A stretch of 64,000 nt of DNA. Origin: Aphis gossypii (lineage: Eukaryota > Arthropoda > Insecta > Hemiptera > Aphididae). The first letter of the stretch is position 1. Each line of letters opens with the position of its first letter. The notes beneath the pieces are model-generated. The model had not been told where the DNA came from. It searched no databases and was given only the letters and a program-made list of their open reading frames with translations. The position numbers and the translations under genes are program-made. Below, one piece after another: positions 37,684 through 50,778 of the stretch. The stretch spans positions 3,184,695-3,248,694 of the forward strand of contig NC_065533.1 in the NCBI RefSeq assembly GCF_020184175.1, read 5' to 3'.

Positions 37684-40600
37684 GTATAGTGTTATTATTA
37701 TACACGCGAGTTTTTAGACGTATTATATCATATGATAGGAGGTACATACGATGTCTATATAGGTTATATATACGCTCTGATTACATCCGAAGCTCGGGGT
37801 CCCGTTGACCTCCCGAAAAAACGTTTTGTACTGCACCACTATATATATCATACGCACGCATAGGACTAAATAAATTATTATTATTATTTATTATTTTACT
37901 CGTGACGCGTTATCCGGATATAGAGACACGGAGAGAAAGCCTGTTTACACATATTTTCGGGGTTCGTTCAACTCAATATTGTGCAAGCTTCAGATGTACG
38001 CGAATGTCAAATGAAATGATCTATTTTAATTCAACTTGCATTGAAATGTCAAAACTATCAAACCAAGAAACTATACTTCACGCGTTTCAAACTTAATATC
38101 GTATAACGTTACTATCTATTCGGCACTTTAGGTCCCAAGTGACGATCTATACAGAATACAGAGCTATAAGCTCTTGATGTATGTACTCCACATCGATGTA
38201 AAAATTTGATGATATTATATTATTATGTAAATATTAATTGGCCAGTGTGACCTTATACTCGTATTAATCACAGACGAGATATATTCTTTAATTTACATAT
38301 ACTATATATTATTTTAAGTATATAAAAAGAAATATACATGAAAGTAATAGCATTGATTATAATATATAGGTAGTAATTAAAAAATAATATTACCATAATG
38401 AATGGTAATAGGGTAGATGACGCATGTCATTTACTAATTTAAATTTTACAGATCAATGATATTGTTTTTAACGAAAAAAATTTTAACAAGTACCTATTAA
38501 AATACTGTAGATTTAAAAGTGATGTTATAATAGCCAAAATGATTTAACTTACGTAAAATATTAATTAATTAATTAAATTTATTTTAAAATTAAAAGATAT
38601 CTCTTAATGATATACAGTGAAAAATATAAATGAATTCATTGCACTTATATATTTTTGCATATTTTGCTATTTTATTTCACATAAAAATCCTACCCCTACT
38701 GAAAAAAAATTTTTTGGAAAAAATACTAACATGCTAATATTATAATATTAGAAAGCTGTTTTTTTTCCACTGGTAGCTTATAACTCTATTTTATTATGAA
38801 ATAATTCCTTTGAACTTTATATATGAGACGTAAATATACTACACAATAATAAGAAAAAAATAAAATATCATTTCGAATTTTTATTCACTTGAACGCATTG
38901 CCCTACAGTTCCTTAAGCGAGTAAGTCGATTCTCACGTCGAGCATATTATCTGCAACATGTACTGTTATGTTTAATTCGCGCTGCACGACCGATGTCAAC
39001 TCATTCGAAAAACGATTTACAACGTATAGGAGCCGTGATTCGACGTGTAGGTACGTAACACGAGTACACGACACACTTTTTATCATACGGACAGAAGTGA
39101 GTCTGACATAAGCACGTGTCTTATACTTAATTATTTTTTTTAGTTTTCTAGCAAATACTGGGCCACACTGAGAAAAACTTCGAATGAATGCTCAAAGGTA
39201 TGAAACATATTATTATAGCCGTGGTATTGTAGATGATCAAAAATGAATTACATCTTATTATAATTTTATCAAACAAAAAAAATCAATAATTACTACAGAT
39301 TATAAGTGTTAAATAAAAATAAATAACTAATAATGACAAATACATTAATTGTGTATGATGTGCACTATATAATAATGATAATATATTTTGAACAAAATTG
39401 TAAAGAAACCGTTTTTCAACTTTATATAACGGTAAGAATAGTATTGGCATATTATAGATTATTAATTGTGTTCGTGAAAAAGCATAATATTGCTTTCTAT
39501 GTTTCTTGTACCAATTGTACCTACTTGTTTTTAGCTGTCATCCATTATAGAAATTATATTTATCACGCTATACAAACAACGGTTTTTATAGGAAAATAAT
39601 ATTAGAGTTAAAATATATATATATATTTATTTATGAAACATAAAAATCATTGTGTTATTTTTTTTTTGTTGAATAATAGATAGGTTAATTTTTTAGAGCT
39701 ATTCTTTGAACTGCAATGTTCCTGTATGTATTTAGTCATGTAAAAATATTTTTTTATACATTATATATTTATATCTACTATTACATATACTTTCTATATT
39801 ATAACAGTTATAACATAGAAAGTATACACTTTTTAAATTTTAAGTTAAATTAATTTATCTTATATAACTTATTATTCTTTAAATAAAACAATAAAAATAA
39901 TATAAAAATCGATTACAAAGTTATTTAGTAAAAACCCATGTTTAGTTAAAACCCATGTAATTATGTCGTACATGAATTATACTATTACCCATTACAATAT
40001 ATATGTTACATGGTATATACTTTTACATATCATAATCAAAGTTTGGTTACTTCATCACTAAAAATCATTAAGATATGCACTTATTATAATATATGTATAC
40101 CTACTATTTTTATCAAAACTACCAAGCCTGTTTAAAATAATAAAAAAGAAACTATTGTTAATTGAATATATAATAATTGTTCACTTATAATAGGAGAAGT
40201 TAATTTTAACATAGCCATATTATAAATTATTATATAATGAAAGTTTATCGAAATTAATTCACATTATTCTTTTTTTCTCTTCGTTTAGATAGATACCAGC
40301 TAGTAGGTAGCACTATAAGTTAAAATGCTTGAAGTATATGTAAAATAACATTTCATCTAATATGAGCTCACTTTATTTTAAAACATCATTGTATCATTGT
40401 GCTATATTTTGTTGTATGCAATATCAATAATTCCACAAGTGCCGAAATTTTATCATAATAACTCTCGTAAACAATGGGAAACATTTTTGTTTTATTTTTT
40501 CGACGCTCGTGAGAACCGAAAGAAAACCTGACGGGAAACAGTGCGCCTCAGATCTAAATTATTTTTGGGAACCAAGAATACACACGTACACGCATGTAAG

Positions 40601-43042
40601 GTAGGTCAACATAACATAATATATCATTATAAAATATTGCGATGCCCATTCTTTAACAGTAAGCATCACGAATATGGTATAAATATTAAGCTCACGGGTG
40701 GTATAAAATGTTATACCATTATACGTGCATACGTCATTATATAGCCATATTATTGTAAAAAATATTACGTGGCAAACAGTAGCGGGTGATAGTTTGCCGT
40801 GTCTGCTAATCGTTTTCGAGTTCCAAATAATCGGAAAAACGAGGCCAAAAAGCCGTATGCGAATGGTGCACGCTTAGCTGCAGCTGTGTCGATAATATAA
40901 TAATATTATACACAGACGTCAGGCCCTATAACTTGTAACAACTTAACAACAACTTTCGCGAAGGTGATGCAATACTATTATTTAGGCGAAAGACCGGAAA
41001 CTTATATAAAGTCGGAAAGTGGATTCAAAGTAATATTCGATCATACTGACTTAAACCTAGGTACTAAAGCATGTCAGTTTGTATGTGCGACACTCTTACA
41101 ATCCTGGTTTAAAGATACCATAGAACTCTGCAGGAATATCAGACACTTAGTGTGGACCTCTTTCAACACTCAAACCATTTTCGTTTTCAAAAAAGAAAAA
41201 GATGTTCGATTACAATATAGTTTATGATTATATTTAATATTTATGGTTTTGTACCGCTTAATAAAAAAAAAAATAGCTTACATAAAACTAGCATAATATT
41301 TATGTAATATAATATTTAACCTTATGTGCAATTCTAAATTATGTTGAACAAAATAATAATAAAGGCACCAAGGCATCACTATTACCGCAGTTACCGCAGT
41401 AACAAATTCTATTATATATACTGAAATAAATTAATAAGATATTGTAGATTTGTTATCTCACTCGACTATGTCATAAATGCCTAATATCTATTAATTATTG
41501 AGTATGTTAATATTATTACCTAGGTAATTAATGAACATAATTAAATTTAAAAAAAAATACGTTTTAAATAAATAATAATTTCAAAAATATTGGATATAGT
41601 TTAATAATTACACGGTTATACCACGGGCTATACATAATATTGAATTACACAACTCCCTTTTGCATTTAAGTATTTATAAAACATTTCGTTTTTAATTAAA
41701 AATATCAATTTATTACGAATTGATAATTTAGTAATTTCTTGTAGGTAATACAGATATATTTTTTATATTTTTGAAATTTCTCTTGTATGTGTGCATTAAA
41801 AAAATATTTTATAGAAAGTGATGGGCCTCTTAAATCAATGGTATCGTGCCCTCTCCCTAGTCCCACTTCATCCATGTTTGCACACGTGTGTATAGTAGGT
41901 TATACCTACCTACCTACATTTTTCGTTATTATTCGACGATTTCTATGTAATATCGGACGACGACCCCACTGTACTATACAGGATAAATATATTTATTTAT
42001 GTAAGTTATTAAACATCGCAATTTTATATTATTGTGTTAATATTATATTATTATGTCGGACGCGGAGAAAGCGGAACTGTAAGGTCATTAACACTCATCG
42101 GTGATGGTGACAGCCACGGCAAACCATTAAATCGAGTAGAAGAATATCGCTCGCAAATTTTTCGCTGTGTCATTGCCAATATACACGTGCCTCACTGCAT
42201 TTGTCCTTAGACGAATTAACAACACCCACAAGTTCCCAAATTGCTTATACTTATACGATATGTAACTCATAACTAAATGATAATTTATCCGGAAATATTA
42301 AGCGTGAATCTAAAAACCTGAAATAAGGGGGAGCAATATACTGTTTTCAGAAAAAATATCATTATAATTCTTCTATGTAATAGATTATAAATTCGATTTT
42401 ATGATAATATTAAAATTTTTATTTATATTTAAATATATGGATTTTATTTTTAGATTTGTCAACTATATATTATATAATTACATAACATATAATATTTCTA
42501 AAGAAAGGCCAAAAGCTCCTTTACTCCCCACAACCCTTTTAATCTACGTCTGGTAAATATTGAATTGAATCACACCTGCAGATATTTTTGGGTTGTTTGA
42601 GTTAAGGCCCTTCACTGTACCAATTTTTTGTTCAACATTTGTATGCCACTCTTTTCATGGTTGTGTTCATTTCAGTTAGGTATCTAAAACCACATTATTA
42701 AAATAATAATAAATAACCATTATATAATTTAATAATTATATCATTGGATAATGAAATATTATTAAATACATTTGCCAAAAGCTTAACATTGAAAGAATAA
42801 TATAACACTAAAAGTGGTTGATATTATAATATCACTGGTGAAATTTCAATTTTCGGGGTGCTAAGTCCACTATTATATAATATACAGACCTAATATACCA
42901 ATTCATAATAATAAAGTATGCATATGTGTATTGGTACTAGGTAAGTTTAAGTAGATTCAGCGCAGTCTGTTTTAATACCATATATTAATTAGGTGTAAAT
43001 ATTTTCATACTATAGTACTAGATATTTTGCTCATAACGTAAA
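37684..43042. other. AT-rich spacer
   Basis: No supported gene. The frames at 39333-39599, 40964-41227 and 41787-42104 are AT-driven and without recognisable domains. A GC-richer patch lies at 40780-40930. Confidence 0.4.
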
Positions 43043-43198
43043 TCATAGATACAAAATATTAGATAAATAGTTATTGGATAAAAAAATATCTTCAACAGCT
43101 TTTACAACTCTTTGTGGGAATTTTTTAGTTCCACCAAACTCTTCCGTTAATATTTTTCTTCGTTGCCATTCTGTTTTCTTGTTTAACAGACATTGAGA
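43043..43198 (-). other. Coding-like fragment, unknown
   Basis: A minus-strand frame of 51 residues reads NKKTEWQRRKILTEEFGG and then TKKFPQRVVKAVEDIF before turning hydrophobic and stopping. The mixed charged composition differs from nearby chance frames. The sequence upstream contains stops. It may be a relict exon or transposon fragment; no family was recognised. Confidence 0.25.
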
Positions 43199-45189
43199 TC
43201 ATTGTCACGCATACACGCACATACAGTATTCTTGAATTCTTGATACAGTATATATCAAGAAACTTCGCTAACTTTTGCCTTGAGCCACCTTTAAATCTTT
43301 TAAGAGCCTTTTACTATTTTCTTATTTAATGTTCAAATTTTCGGTCATCACTTTTATTTTATAACTTATTTCTATAAGTTTTTACTATGCATTCCGTGAA
43401 TTTATGTAAGATATTGAGTTTTCATCAATTAGTTAATTAATAATTTTAATATGATGTGAGCTGCTAATAATATTATACATTAAATTTAATTTAATTATTC
43501 TTTAAATAATTATATATAAAGATAATAAATATTATATATTCTACAGTTATTATAAAAATAATTTAATAATTTATTGATTAATAATTTAAATCCACCGAAC
43601 GAGGCGATTTGGCGTATTGCATTTTTATAGAATAATATTTTATGTCAATTTGCCCCATCCTGTATTTTTTATGATAATATGTGATTCATTTCGGCTTTAA
43701 ATTAATTTTCTAGTTATATTAACAAACATAACATTAATCGTATCATTATTAGTTTTATATTGTTTTTTTATGAGTCATGACTTGTGCCATACTCAAAATG
43801 TATCGACATCATTAATTATTAAAACGAAAATTGCTTATGTCTGGTCTTAAACATCTATATACAGATAGATTAGGCTCTTATATAGATCCTAATAAGTATA
43901 ATAATCATCCTATACTAATCGACGTATAGTTAATTAATTTCTAACGATAGCGAGTAAGTTGATAAACTGGAGCGCAGCAAAACCCAACATACCATATTAA
44001 TAAATTAAATCTTAGAAAAGATAGAAAAAAACTCACACACAATAAGCGCTCAAAATAAATAGATTTGTACGATAATCGTTACTATTTTCCAAAACAGATA
44101 ATTCATATTAATTGTGTATATTTTGTGAAAATAATTAAATCTTTTGCATCATGCGAGTAATAGTTGTAATACTAATAATACTAGTATAGACAGTATGCAT
44201 TGAGTATGTCATAATATTATTATTATAATTTAATTTTTTATCATTGAATATGTGACTCCAAATTGTACTCACCAATATTGAAAGCCTACCTACTAATTGT
44301 TAGATATTATAGCTCAGGATGTTACTGCGTTTGTAGCTAACTTTATTTCAAGTTACTTATTCTCGGCGTCCGTATTTTGCAAATGTACTGTTTCAACATC
44401 GCAATAAACGCATGCTGTGTACATTTATTTTTAGTTGTTTTAATGAATAATTAATTATATTTTACTCAAAAAACCGTAATTATAAACATTCATATTATTC
44501 TTCCGGATTGGTACATACTACATACTTTATATATAATTATGAAAATTTAGTCAGACTTCCTACAAAAAAAATCAACCTTCATAAAGTAAAAAGTGAAAAA
44601 TTCAAATATACGTTTTTTTAGAAAAAAAAATATTTTAATTGAATTTATTTTTTGTTAATTTATCTAGTATTTACATTTTACATGCATACAAGCAGGTATT
44701 TTGATATAAGATATTATTTTTAAATCGTAATTATTAAAAATATTTTCGCTCTATAATAAATTTATAATAATTTATAAAGTTATACAGTCAAGATTAAATT
44801 TTTAAAGAACACATCCAATATGCATAGTCTTATAAACTGTATACTATTACATGTAAATTTTAATATACATACATTTAAGAACCAAAGTCCTCCAAAATAT
44901 CCGCTTAAGTATAATAACAGTGCATCATATTTTAATTGCTCAAAAATATATAATTTTAATAAATTATAAAATACTGAAAATATTATATTCTTGTACAACG
45001 AATTAAAATATATGCATAAATATTTTTAATGCTCTGAGGCTTAATTACTCAAACGAACCAAAAGTATTTATAAATATGTTTAACAAATGTATATTTTACT
45101 CACCTACTAGGTATAATATTAATATAATATTATACTATATTATAAAATATATTATTATTATTAATAGTAGATATGTACAATATACATCA
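43199..45189. other. AT-rich spacer
   Basis: No gene or bounded repeat was recognised. The minus-strand frame at 44780-44998 is AT-driven. Confidence 0.4.
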
Positions 45190-45510
45190 ACTAAGGCGCA
45201 CTTCTAATAAAGCGTGGCTCTACCCTAAATCTAAATTGTCGTATGATTTCAAACGCTTAAGACGTCTGATATCCTGTCTTGTAACTGCATGGCCAATGAA
45301 TTGACATAGTGATCTAGCTATATCTCGTATTTGCAAGAGAATCATTGGATTTCGTCTGTTATTTTAAGCAGCATCATATCACAATGAATAGCCTGTTTCT
45401 TTCGAACTTGAAGGCTACAGTGTGATAGTCTGAAGGACGATGTTTTGACAGCGTTGTGTTACATCGATATTAGACTTACTGGCACAACCCTACAGTTGAA
45501 TGCCGTAATT
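45190..45510 (-). pseudogene. Decayed Jockey-like LINE reverse-transcriptase tail
   Basis: On the - strand the frame from 45507 reads YGIQL, a stop where W is expected, then GCASKSNIDVTQRCQNIVLQ. This matches the order of the YGIQLWG...SNIEIIQRFQNKVLR segment at the C-terminal side of Jockey-clade reverse transcriptases. Further stops follow, and the stretch ends near a basic IRRLKR segment, typical of the protein tail. At least four stops lie in the frame, so it is dead. No 3-prime A-tail or target duplication was located. Confidence 0.65.
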
Positions 45511-48348
45511 TCAAATCGGTTTTATAATATCTATTTACAGTAGACGTTTATTTTTGATAGTTAATTCGAATTGAAGTCCGACTAATCAGAATTAATATAA
45601 TGAATATATTATTAGTTTGCTATCAAATATTTATAAGTACCTATACATTATATTTTTTGAAGGAATAATTTTAGCCACTAAAATCGTAGGTTATAACATG
45701 CATGCGTTGTGTATATTAATATTTAACTGTATTAATATTAAGTGTAGTATGCTATAATTAAGGTATATATAGGTATCAGTAAAGATTTTAAATCAATACC
45801 ATCGATAACTATTTAAAATAATCAAATTTAATTTAATTTTAATGAAGCTAGTTTATTTTGAATTTTATTAAATATATTTTTTTATAATACCTATTATTAT
45901 GTATATTTTATTAAAATAATACGAATTTTCGTGACAAAAATTGAGTAATAAGCAACCTTTTTTAGAATGTTAGGTATGCAGTATGCACGGTACACGTAAG
46001 GTTGGGTAGGGTAAACCAATTAGCGGCAGTAGTGTTTAGGTATTTTTTTCTTCAATCAATTATTATTAAATCCTATTATGTACTAATTATAATGTATACC
46101 TTCGATAGAATACGGTAAAAAAAATAACGAATTTAGCCCGACGGCGTTCAAAAAATAGTAAACTATTTTATAGCCACATAGTAACACATCGTAATAATTG
46201 GCGAGGTCGCGTTTATTTATACGTACGAAAAAACACCGGTTAAATTTATTTCGAGATAAACTAGTATTAAATTATTATTGGTAATTGGTATTAAAGTTTC
46301 AAGGGGAATACTGAAATTTGAATAACGACCGACACGCCGGGCGGGTATGTCCTCTCGAAACTGGTAGCATTAAACATTTGGTAAACATTACCTATTTTAT
46401 CGAAAAACAGAGTTGATAATATAAGAGTGGTAATAATAATATGTAATATTTGTTTATATTATATCATTATAGTATTATGCGTACTACTTCTAATAATAAT
46501 AATAAATATGGCTGTGTTGAACTATGACGAATTATTATTATTTTCAAGAGGTATAAATCATTACGTAGCACAATATTTATTATTATTTTAACTGACTAAT
46601 GGTCTAATCGTTGAAATTAAAACAAATTTACATAACGTACTTGGTGAATTAACGATTTTATCAGTTACTTTTTCACATCATTACGACTAAAACCTATATC
46701 GCTACATTAATCTATCAATATACGAGTAAGTATATACTATTTAGTGATTTAGTAGGTATACTGAATAATGATAATTTCCGCAGGAACGGCAACTGGTGCG
46801 ACTATCTCATTAAATAGAGATCAAATTTGTTCAATATTCGGCCACTAATAATTTAAATATGGTACTACACGAACAAATAGAAATATGAAAATAATAGTTT
46901 GACATTATATGTACACTTCGCAGCTGATTTAGAACATTTGCAAGTAATAGTAATTAAAAATTGTCCATTATCAGTCAACCGACCAAGTGTATTGATTTCA
47001 AAAACAATTAATGTTTTTACAAATTACATGATGTGACTATAGTGACTATATTTTATTTTTTAATAATTTTTTCTCGTACGGAAAATTGTGTGCAACTTTA
47101 GAAAGGTAATTTTTTTCGTGGAGATTATGAATAGCTATTTTGTATTCATATACATATATATTTATAGGTTTTATTTTGTTATTAGATATAACATATTTTT
47201 ATTACGTATATATCATAATAATAAATAATAATTTATGGTTTTATAGTTTTACTATAAAAGTATAATTGTAGATACCTTATCTATAATATATTATATAATA
47301 AAGAAAATAATGATTTCTCAAATTAAAATATAACATTAGTAGATGCATAAGAATAGTAATTTGAATCTTAATAACCTTGGATATTTCAAGTCATAACAAC
47401 TATGGGTATAAATCTTATAAAAAAATTTTAAATATAACACAGTAATAAAATGGAAAAAAAATGTTCATTACATCAAAATTTACGTCCATACTGCTATACA
47501 GTAAAAAATTGTTAACTAACAACTTTATAAGTTATTGAATTACTATCAAAAGAATAACATCCATATAGGTAGTTAACCTTGTTTAAAATCATTAAAAGCA
47601 TTCAGTATTGGTGATAAAATCTGACCGGTAAATATTATACCGATAAGTATGTATATACTAAATATACAATGCGAGGGGAAAATTATTTTTTAAATAGTTT
47701 TACTTGGCTTAAAATTAATCAAAATTGATTTGATAACCGTTAGGCGTTAGATTTGTAAATTATAATAAACCGTAGATAACAATATTGATAATCAGTAGAA
47801 ATGTACTCATGTCTTCAAAATTATTATATTATGTCCTGACAAATTTTCACCGTATAGGTACTTAAATGCACCCTTTATTCTAAGGAAATCTTTAGAATCT
47901 ATTCATACTGAGCAAAGTAATACGTTGATGTCTGATAGTTGAGAATAAGGAATATTAGATGAGGTTATTAATTTTAGGAACAAGTTTATACTTTTGTATA
48001 GATTATGGTAATACCTACTGTAAGACAAGATTGTGTGAAAATTTTGGAATTAATAAGCTATAATAATCTGCACCAAGGTTTATACTATTATTTGCATTTC
48101 TTGATTCGTTTTAGTAGTGGTGTACATTGAAATAATAATTTATTTATGAAAGGCGTAATAACTAATAAGTCACAATTGTTCAGACAATGGATTTTTTATA
48201 AAAAAAAACATACCGTTTACTGCTTGAAAAGAATTAAATTCATTTATGCTAGTTTAAACATATAATTTCTGTACAGATAGACACAGCGTAACAAGAATTT
48301 TGTTTAAGAGCATGAGTTGATTGTTTGTTGTATAGTTGTTACTAGGAT
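45511..48348. other. AT-rich spacer
   Basis: No coding frame, RNA gene or bounded repeat was recognised. Confidence 0.4.
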
Positions 48349-48600
48349 CCCTAATAAGTTTGGAATACTCCAAAATATGTGGTAAGTGATATGATGGGCA
48401 TGTACTATTTTATATAATGTATGTGATATAACATATTAGCTTTTTGCAGCAACCTTCAAACAAATTACTATTTTAATACACGTCTTACGTATTATGTGTA
48501 TAACGCTGAAAGCATTTTTAAATTTTCTTAACATTTTTCAGAGGGCTAAATCCATTTTGCAGAGTAGATGGATGGCTACGTCAATAAATTATATAGTGCC
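48349..48600 (+). repeat. Dispersed repeat, copy 2
   Basis: Shares cctaataagtttgg, ttttgcagcaac and atttttaaatt blocks, in order, with 35096-35310. Its ends are not defined. Confidence 0.55.
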
Positions 48601-48785
48601 GAGTGCTGGTAAAATTATTTTTAAATCCCTATTAGATGGGGGTTCCCCATAAACTTCTTTTATTAGTAGCCGATTTCTGTTTTGTGAATATAATTTATAC
48701 TTAGCTGCCAATAACAGCACGAATAAGATCTATTGATGCAATGGCATGATAGTTTTTCCCTGAAGTATCTATCGATGGTCGGATA

Positions 48786-48942
48786 CAGGCGCGTACACAA
48801 GGGGGGGTTTTAGGGGTTCAAACCCCCCCCCCCGAAATTTCAGGAAATAAGTTTTATTATTTATAACCTTAGGTTAGATTATATAAGAATAAAAATTTAA
48901 AACCAAAACCCCCCCCAAAATATTTTTTTGTGTACGCGCCTG
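48786..48942. mobile_element. hAT-like MITE, 157 bp, with 8-bp target duplication
   Basis: The ends are perfect 15-bp inverted repeats, CAGGCGCGTACACAA, running inward into G-runs on the left and C-runs on the right. The element is flanked by the identical 8 bp GTCGGATA at 48778-48785 and 48943-48950. An 8-bp target duplication and CAGG termini fit the hAT superfamily. There is no coding capacity, so it depends on a transposase elsewhere. The perfect duplication and clean ends suggest a recent insertion. Confidence 0.9.
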
Positions 48943-49079
48943 GTCGGATAGCAATAACCGGTCGCGATTTTCCATTGTCACTGTTATTATACAATGATGG
49001 CTGATGAATGCGCAGTTTCGTTTATTTTCTCCTAAGTATCCAAGCACACAGTTTAACACGGACTGTGTTACGCGACTAA

Positions 49080-49380
49080 AATTCGCATATTATTAAATAA
49101 AGTCTGCAGCGGGGAAACGAGTAATCGCCGCTACAAAAATCTCCGCCAATGGCGTTGAATAACGAACGATGTGGAAATATTTCACGATAAATCATAATTA
49201 ATAATAAATACGTGCTCTGTGTTTTTTACTCTATTCATTATTTTTGTTTTGCGCAATCCTTGCGCGTGCGCGCGGAGCGGATTCTACGCGGCATTATAGT
49301 CGTGTCGTCGCATACACCGGCGGACAGTTGTTTGAAAATAGGTGTACATTATATAGATAAACACGATGCTATAACAGATA
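49080..49380. promoter_or_regulatory. GC-rich patch, possible promoter
   Basis: A CpG-rich stretch peaks at gcgcgtgcgcgcggagcgg (about 49262-49280), which resembles NRF1-type GCGC-rich sites. No TATA box, exon or gene start was tied to it. A regulatory role is only a possibility. Confidence 0.2.
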
Positions 49381-49823
49381 AATGATCGCAGCTACGTTGT
49401 GTTATTATTGCCATTATTATGATTATTATTATTTATTTTCATCGTCATTAGGCTTGTGTGGATACGTAGGTGTGCCGCACTTATACAGCCGTACTGCAGT
49501 GAACGTCACCTTCCCAGTTCGCGTTTGGTCAAATCTTCCGTATACGGTATCCTATATACGAAACCACGAGCTAAGCTGAAATATAACTAATTATGTTTTA
49601 ATCAAAAGCTAAACGCATCAGGTTACAAAGGGTACGAGTAATACTGTACATTTTACCGGGCTTGATGATCGCCCGGGTCATCACCACCCTCGAACGTTGT
49701 TTAATAAGGATACTAATAATGAAAATAATTTGCATATCGTATTAAACATCTTACAACGTTATGAAATCTGAACAAGGTCAGTTTAAAAAATGCACATGCA
49801 GTTAAACATTTTAAACTTTATAT

Positions 49824-50138
49824 CAGTGGTGTCCAACCCGCGGCGGCCGTGGTGTGCGGCCCTCACTTCAATTTAAAAACATTAATTAATTATATATAAT
49901 ACAATATTAATATTACAGGAAAAAATTTTTTATAAAATTATAAAACTAAAAAATATTAAACATTAAATAAAGATAATTTTAAATAGTGTTTTATCTTAAT
50001 TTGCTCCGATAGCAATATCCCGTATCAACAAATAATTATTATTGTAATATAAAATATAATTTAATCATTAAATTTGAATGTATTCGATATTATTAAAAAG
50101 TATGTGGTCCAGTCTTCAGAAAAAGTTGGAAACCCTTG
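49824..50138. mobile_element. hAT-like MITE, 315 bp, with 8-bp target duplication
   Basis: Starts CAGTGGTGTCCAACC followed by gcggccgtggtgtgcggccc, and ends ttggaaacccttg, whose reverse complement (CAAGGGTTTCCAA) partly matches the start. It is flanked by the identical 8 bp CTTTATAT at 49816-49823 and 50139-50146. CAGTGGT-type ends with nearby tgcggcc motifs are common in hAT elements. The interior is AT-rich and non-coding. Confidence 0.85.
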
Positions 50139-50332
50139 CTTTATATGAATATTAATCTATTTTTTTGTAAAAAGTAGCGAGTTTTATTCACATTGTTCAA
50201 TTTTTTTTGTAAAGTAATAATATACGATAAATAATAACAAGTTACAACATTAATAACACATTTCAAAATATTAAGAACAAAAAGTTGTGTTTATAGTAGT
50301 TGAAACACCTGGAACTAGGTATTATAAGTTAT

Positions 50333-50764
50333 TCCAGATCGGGAACCGTGATCGGTGGGCTCCGACTGCCTCACGAAGAAGAGGTTACCAGTGCGAGTAT
50401 TACAGGAAGACTGGCTTCCGCCCCGGTCTGTGAAGAGGGCTCACGTACGAGATGTCTAGGGTGGCGGACTCGGGTCGGCCCGAGAAGACACCAAAAACCA
50501 AAAATTAAAATTAAAATAAACATTGTTTACGAGGGGATAGAGCGAGCTCTGCCCCAACTATCCCCATTGAGGCTCAGGCCACTTGTAAAATATTGTGAAG
50601 TATCATGGGGTTGTGGTATACACTATACACATACTACATACAGTCCAGTGCGAATCCAAATCCAAAGCTGTAAATATTTTATTAAATAAGCAATACTGCA
50701 TGGAGGTCAATAGCAATGTGCAAACAGTACGGCCCTCATGTAGCGGTTATACATGGGAAAAAAA
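50333..50764 (+). mobile_element. GC-rich retroposon with A-tail and 14-bp target duplication
   Basis: The 14 bp GTATTATAAGTTAT occurs directly before (50319-50332) and directly after (50765-50778) a 432-bp block. That block is much more GC-rich than its surroundings and ends in gggaaaaaaa. This is the signature of target-primed reverse transcription, so the block is a SINE or a 5-prime-truncated LINE copy. An internal A-rich stretch (accaaaaaccaaaaatt, about 50492-50508) may mark a composite structure. No tRNA-like head with clear A and B boxes was found. The 129-codon frame across it is judged to be retroposon sequence, not a host gene. Confidence 0.8.
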
Positions 50765-50778
50765 GTATTATAAGTTAT

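Noticed and set aside
40964..41227. 87-codon + strand frame
   Set aside because: Composition is only mildly protein-like, with no domain and no splice context; chance is more likely.
50300..50689. 129-codon + strand frame
   Set aside because: It lies almost wholly in the retroposon bounded by the 14-bp duplication, and its starting ATG is outside the element. It is transposon sequence, not a host gene.
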